Source: JAWXBA01 sp048499805 (GTDB taxonomy: Bacteria; Gemmatimonadota; Gemmatimonadetes; Gemmatimonadales; GWC2-71-9). From it: a DNA stretch of 64,000 nucleotides. The position numbers and the translations under genes are program-made. The notes below the pieces were generated by a model. That model saw nothing but the letters and a program-made list of their open reading frames with translations, did not search any database and was not told the DNA's origin. Shown piece by piece: positions 60,746-64,000 of this stretch. How positions within the stretch are numbered: position 1 is the stretch's first letter; every line of letters starts with the position of its first letter. The stretch lies in NCBI GenBank assembly GCA_048499805.1, contig JASNZF010000001.1, positions 682,001 to 746,000 on the forward strand, given 5' to 3'.

Positions 60746-61116
60746 GCCGAGTGAGTCAGGGTGCAGTTTCAGGGCTCCGGAAACGGGGCCAGGTGCACGC
60801 CTCCCTGGATGATCAACTCACCCGGACGGTGGGACCACTCGCGTGTCCCATCCACACCGAGCCGGCGCGCCGGTGTGCCGTGCACGAAGCCGCTCCGCGA
60901 GGTGGCGGACGTGAAGCGCTGATGCCGGCGAAGCTGGGAGCAGGAGCCAACCTCCCAGGGGATCGAAGCCGGAGCCCCCACGACCCTCCCGACTGGAACT
61001 CAGCCGTCGGTGGTCACGGGGAGAAGAACGAGGGAGTGATCCCTCGACTCCGGGTAACCGGCATGCGGGCGGCCCGTCGTGGTCCTTACAAGGGACACGC
61101 GGGCCGCTCCCTTTTT
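60746..61116 (+). ncRNA. Candidate structured RNA, about 370 nt
   Basis: Bounded by promoter 3 and an intrinsic terminator, the stretch has no convincing gene: the only long plus-strand frame (60721-61137) begins inside the promoter repeats and reads through the terminator hairpin. It holds well-formed hairpins: GGCTCCG-GAAA-CGGGGCC (60773-60790), CACACCG/CGGTGTG (60853-60877), CCGCTCC-GCGA-GGTGGCGG (60890-60908), CTGGGAG/CTCCCAG (60934-60958) and CGAGGGA-GTGA-TCCCTCG (61029-61046). Three loops are GNRA tetraloops, common in large folded RNAs. GTGCAC occurs twice (60793, 60880) and could pair long-range. I recognise no known RNA class. Confidence 0.6.
61069..61116 (+). terminator. Intrinsic terminator of the candidate RNA
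   Basis: GCGGCCCG (61069-61076) pairs with CGGGCCGC (61100-61107), with an inner GTGGTCC/GGGACAC stem and TTACAA loop, followed by TCCC and five Ts. It separates the RNA from promoter 4, 28 bp downstream. Confidence 0.7.
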
Positions 61117-61143
61117 GGGGTGTCTTCCTATCGCTGACGGGCA

Positions 61144-61187
61144 TTCACCGGGGCTTCACCACCGCTTCAAGACGATGCGGGTAGAGT
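61144..61187 (+). promoter_or_regulatory. Response-regulator promoter 4 (lipoprotein-UbiA operon)
   Basis: ATTCACC, CTTCACC and CTTCAAG give TCA at 61145, 61156 and 61167, three repeats at 11-bp period. TAGAGT (61182-61187) begins 12 nt after the last TCA. It is the clearest of the four sites and lies 26 bp before the lipoprotein ATG. The TTCACC repeat resembles the Streptomyces PHO-box unit. Confidence 0.7.
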
Positions 61188-61212
61188 ACTGGGAGGCAGA
61201 CCAGGAGGGACG

Positions 61213-61932
61213 ATGCCCACCGATACCGGTCCTACCTCTCAGCCACGCGTGCTGGGCCTTGCGGTCGCCTCAGTCGTGCTGGCAATCCTGGTCGGCGGCT
61301 GCGGCACTCGGCACCGCCTGGCGGAATACGACTTCCGCGGGCTGACCCTTGCCGTCGAGCCGCATTTTCCGCCGTACCCAGAGGTCCTGACGGGACCGTA
61401 CTTCCCCGGGCACCCGCGCGACCCGATCCACGCCATCATCCGCGTCGGCACCCTGCTGGCCAAGGAGCTCGAGGCCCGCGAAGTCCGGGTGCGGCTGGAC
61501 AGCGCCGCGGCGCTGGTGGACCTGCCGGCGCTGGTCGGCCAGCGGCTGGGGCAGGAGTCGGCGCGCCACCTCGGCGCCCGGCTCATCGAGGATGCCGACG
61601 CCGCCGACGTCCTGCTCGAGGTGGAGATCCGCGATTACGGGATCGACGCCGAGGACTGGAATGCCGCGGCGCGGTTCTTCGTGGACGCCGAGGTATGGCT
61701 TCGCAATGCCGACACCCGGCGCCTGATCTGGGACACGCGCGTCCGGGCCCGGGACCCGATCGCCCCAGCGATCTTCGGCGGCCCGAGCGCGGTGCGCAAC
61801 GTGGTAACCGCCGCGGCCCTGGCCGGCCTCTCGGTGGAGGACGTGGCCCGGGCACTCCGGCAACTGGCCTACTACTCTTCCGACCGCATTACCGACCGGT
61901 TGCGCTCGGCGCTGGACGACACCCGCCGGTAG
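61213..61932 (+). CDS. Predicted lipoprotein
   Basis: The protein has 239 residues. The lipobox VGGC (Cys about 30) follows a hydrophobic stretch (about 13-28). The mature part has alternating strands and helices, with AADVLLEVEIRDYGIDAEDWNAAARFFVDAEVWL (about 135-168) in the style of periplasmic lipoproteins related to LptE or DUF799; I cannot place it firmly. AGGAGGG lies 4 bp before the ATG. UbiA-family gene follows after 10 bp, so the two form an operon under promoter 4. Confidence 0.7.
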   Translation: MPTDTGPTSQPRVLGLAVASVVLAILVGGCGTRHRLAEYDFRGLTLAVEPHFPPYPEVLTGPYFPGHPRDPIHAIIRVGTLLAKELEAREVRVRLDSAAALVDLPALVGQRLGQESARHLGARLIEDADAADVLLEVEIRDYGIDAEDWNAAARFFVDAEVWLRNADTRRLIWDTRVRARDPIAPAIFGGPSAVRNVVTAAALAGLSVEDVARALRQLAYYSSDRITDRLRSALDDTRR

Positions 61933-61942
61933 CAGGGACACC

Positions 61943-62851
61943 ATGCCTGGAGCGACGTTTGGCCAGGGCCTGTGGCGTCTGGCGGATCCGAAGATCTCCC
62001 TTGCGTCCTTTGCAGCACTGCTGCTGGGCACCGCCGCTGCCGCGCGACTGGGCCCGATCCACTGGGGCTGGTTGGCGCTCACCGTTCTGGGGATCTTCGC
62101 CATCGAGGTCGCCAAGAACGCATCGGGTGAGGTGGTGGACTTTGCCCGCGGGGTGGACCAGGCGGTGGCCCCCGAGGATCGGAGCCCGTTCTCGGGGGGG
62201 AAGCGGGTCCTGGTCGACAACCTGCTGACGCGTGGCCAGACGATCGGGATCGCGGTCGTGGGATACCTTGCCGGCATCGCGGCCGGTCTGCTCATTGTTT
62301 GGCAGCGTGAGCCCGGCGTACTCTGGATCGGCGTGGCGGGGATCGCGCTGGCCTACTTCTACCACGCGCCACCACTTCGGTTTTCCTACCGCGGCCTGGG
62401 CGAGCTGGCGGTGGCGGTGGCTTACGGCCCGCTGATCTGTGCCGGTGCGTTCCTGGTCCAGCGGGGAACCGTTGCCAGCGAGGTACTCTGGCTCTCGCTG
62501 CCCTTGGCCCTGCTCATCAGCGCGTTCCTCTGGATCAACGAGTTCCCGGACTACCTGGCGGACCAGTCCGCCGGAAAGCGCACCCTCGTCGTCCGGCTGG
62601 GCAGGCAGCGGGCCAGCCAGGGATTCGCCGCGATCGTGGCGACGGCGTCGCTCCTGATGGTGCTCATGCCCCTCGCCACCGCACCCCGCGGGGCGTTGAT
62701 GGGCGCGATCGCGATCGTCCCGGCGGTGTCGGCGGCGCGGATCCTCCTCGCCGCCCCTGAGCGCACAGCCCAGGTCATTCCTGCGCAGGTCCGCACGCTG
62801 CAGGCGTTCGTGCTCTACGCGGTGGCGGCGTCGCTCGGGCTGGTGCTCTAG
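61943..62851 (+). CDS. UbiA-family prenyltransferase (MenA-like)
   Basis: This 302-residue protein has about eight membrane helices. The first Asp-rich motif, normally NDxxDxxxxD, reads GEVVDFARGVD (about 61), with Gly and Glu in place of Asn and Asp; the second is NEFPDYLADQSAGKRTL (about 200-216), MenA-like. It should join a prenyl chain to an aromatic ring or other acceptor, for a quinone or lipid, if the altered first motif still binds Mg2+. It follows the lipoprotein gene by 10 bp. Confidence 0.8.
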   Translation: MPGATFGQGLWRLADPKISLASFAALLLGTAAAARLGPIHWGWLALTVLGIFAIEVAKNASGEVVDFARGVDQAVAPEDRSPFSGGKRVLVDNLLTRGQTIGIAVVGYLAGIAAGLLIVWQREPGVLWIGVAGIALAYFYHAPPLRFSYRGLGELAVAVAYGPLICAGAFLVQRGTVASEVLWLSLPLALLISAFLWINEFPDYLADQSAGKRTLVVRLGRQRASQGFAAIVATASLLMVLMPLATAPRGALMGAIAIVPAVSAARILLAAPERTAQVIPAQVRTLQAFVLYAVAASLGLVL

Positions 62852-63154
62852 CGGAGCAGGGCAGGTTCGCGCCCGCCCAGGAAAATCAAGTTTGATGTCG
62901 CCGCTTCTTCGCAGGGCGAGTATCGCTACGCCCCAATTCCCCGAAGTGATCCTCAACCTTCGGCCATAGTCGTGTTGACGCCACGCAATGACGAAATGGC
63001 TCACGGAATAGTCCGCCGGGTGACTACAGTCGTTGCTGTCCCCCGGCCTGTGACCGGATCGAGGTGTTGCCGAGTTCGATACCAGCCCATATGATGGAGC
63101 CTGCAGCTGGACGGTTCGACAGTCGATAGCCGACTAGACTCGGGGGGGGCACAA
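62852..63154. other. Intergenic stretch without recognised features
   Basis: These 303 bp are lower in GC than the flanking operon and hold no frame with coding character. TCGAC repeats with dyad symmetry occur at 63114-63135, and TAGACT (63135) could be a -10 for the propeller gene, but no convincing -35 is present. Confidence 0.4.
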
Positions 63155-64000
63155 ATGGCACCTCATCGCTGGGCCGGGATCTTGGCAATCCTCTCAATCA
63201 TTGGCGCCAGCCTGCCGGTCGTGCAAGCACAGACGCAAGCACCCGAGAAGATCATCCAAAGCCGGATCGACTGCTCGAGATGTGAGATCCGAGTCGTCCC
63301 GCTCATCGTCCTTGGAGATACCTCTGGGCCTGGGGAGCTGTCTCAGCCTGCTCGGCAAGTTGTCCTTGACGATCGTGGCAGGTACTACGTGTCGTTCGCC
63401 ACACAAACTGGTCCCTTGGTATTCGACTCTCGAGGCCGGTTCCAAGGGACGATCGGAAGAGCGGGTGATGGGCCTGGTGAGTTTCGAACAATGCTGATCG
63501 CGGAGGTGGCGAGAGACACAGCATGGATCATTGATGGGATCAATGCGAGGCTCTCCGCGATGCGGTATGACGGATCAGCGTGGCGCTATGCCGCCTCGTG
63601 GCAAAGGCCCGGCATGCCGGTCGTGCCGTTCGCCGTCTCCCGACTATTGTCGGGCACCCTCATGATGAATGGGAGCATTGCCACTGCGGAACGCATCGGA
63701 TTCCCCCTGCACCTGATGGACACAAGCGGTGCGATCAGGTCATTCGGCACCCTGAACCCGGTCCTCCGACCGGGTGCCACCGCTCTAGGGATGCGAAAGC
63801 TGTGGCCATCCTCCCAGGGTGGCGTCTGGGTGGCCCACGCGAGCCGCTTCCAATTCGAGCATTACGATGTGACGGGGAGGATGACCGGTCACTGGAGCCG
63901 TCCCGTCGACTGGTTTCTTCCCCATGACGGGTCTCAATTACTCGGGCCTGAAGAAAAGCCACCGAGCCCACGTTTGTCGGCCATTGCGGAAGACGCGCAA
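63155..64000 (+). CDS. Secreted 6-bladed beta-propeller protein, 5' part (cut by window edge)
   Basis: An open frame of 282 codons runs from the ATG at 63155 to the edge without a stop. A signal peptide spans about 1-25 (cleavage near VVQAQ). The next strands carry LVFDSRGRFQGTIGRAGDGPGEF (about 88-110 region), the GDGPGEF signature of NHL-like 6-bladed propellers common in Gemmatimonadota and Bacteroidota. C-x-x-C (CSRC) near residue 40. Codon use is visibly less GC-rich than in the upstream genes, perhaps a sign of weak expression or transfer. The function is unknown. Confidence 0.75.
   Translation, partial: MAPHRWAGILAILSIIGASLPVVQAQTQAPEKIIQSRIDCSRCEIRVVPLIVLGDTSGPGELSQPARQVVLDDRGRYYVSFATQTGPLVFDSRGRFQGTIGRAGDGPGEFRTMLIAEVARDTAWIIDGINARLSAMRYDGSAWRYAASWQRPGMPVVPFAVSRLLSGTLMMNGSIATAERIGFPLHLMDTSGAIRSFGTLNPVLRPGATALGMRKLWPSSQGGVWVAHASRFQFEHYDVTGRMTGHWSRPVDWFLPHDGSQLLGPEEKPPSPRLSAIAEDAQ

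Noticed and set aside
60746..61116. Known RNA such as RNase P RNA, tmRNA or a group II intron
   Set aside because: The conserved cores of these RNAs (for example the intron domain V or the RNase P signature) could not be found by eye; a covariance-model search would be needed to exclude them fully.
60721..61137. 138-codon plus-strand frame between the HhH and lipoprotein genes
   Set aside because: It starts within the promoter repeats, reads through an intrinsic terminator, has no ribosome site and no recognisable protein features; a structured RNA explains the stretch better.

Overview
The window is about 70 % GC chromosomal DNA from a Gram-negative bacterium: outer-membrane chaperones (two SurA-type PPIases), an EnvC/FtsEX module, lipoproteins and FHA/PP2C/Ser-Thr kinase signalling. 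The mix of an ECF sigma factor next to a kinase-TPR protein, DUF4412, a secreted M28 peptidase and a 6-bladed propeller with a GDGPGEF signature fits Gemmatimonadota best. That placement rests on gene style, not on a phylogenetic marker.

Layout. 1-7833: right end of a prophage-like element. One minus-strand operon of mostly tiny genes overlapping by 1-4 bp runs from short membrane proteins through two HNH proteins, a HerA-type ATPase and a winged-helix protein to the small and large terminase subunits; the large subunit runs off the left edge. The element ends in a 46-bp 3' fragment of tRNA-Asn (attachment site), followed by the tRNA's own terminator. 7893-21087: AlkA-type glycosylase, Ser/Thr kinase-TPR, ECF sigma factor, a duplicated-domain lipoprotein, patatin, an aromatic amino acid decarboxylase, uvrA, a YbhN-type membrane protein, FHA and PP2C. 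21306-30187: methyltransferase, HD phosphohydrolase, pckA, nfo, a REC-GAF-GGDEF cyclase, and the envC-like/ftsX/ftsE operon. 30313-41342: DUF4412 protein; a five-gene overlapping operon (ROK kinase, PfkB kinase, GHKL ATPase, STAS-like protein, cystathionine synthase/lyase family enzyme); two tail-to-tail GT2 glycosyltransferases; lepA; EamA transporter; zinc alcohol dehydrogenase. 41610-58305: CMD-family protein, M28 peptidase, then the long operon DUF58-BatA-mfd-PPIase-surA-pdxA, a CNNM/CorC protein divergent from a CDF exporter, typA and a very acidic small protein. 58389-62851: tRNA-Ile(GAT), phosphoribosyltransferase, CBS pair, HhH protein, a probable structured RNA, lipoprotein and UbiA-family enzyme. 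63155-64000: 5' part of a secreted propeller protein.

The most interesting signal lies at 59.7-61.2 kb. Four promoters carry direct repeats of (C)TTCA with an 11-bp period, as OmpR/PhoB-family regulators bind, and in all four the last repeat ends exactly 12 nt before a -10-like hexamer. They face the CBS gene, the HhH gene, a lipoprotein/UbiA operon, and a stretch of about 370 nt with no convincing gene. That stretch has three hairpins capped by GNRA tetraloops, two more perfect 7-bp hairpins and an intrinsic terminator. I read it as a candidate response-regulator-controlled structured RNA inside a small stress- or phosphate-type regulon.

Several intergenic regions hold 7- or 8-bp tandem arrays resembling cyanobacterial STRR repeats; two arrays 20 kb apart share the same heptamer in opposite orientation.
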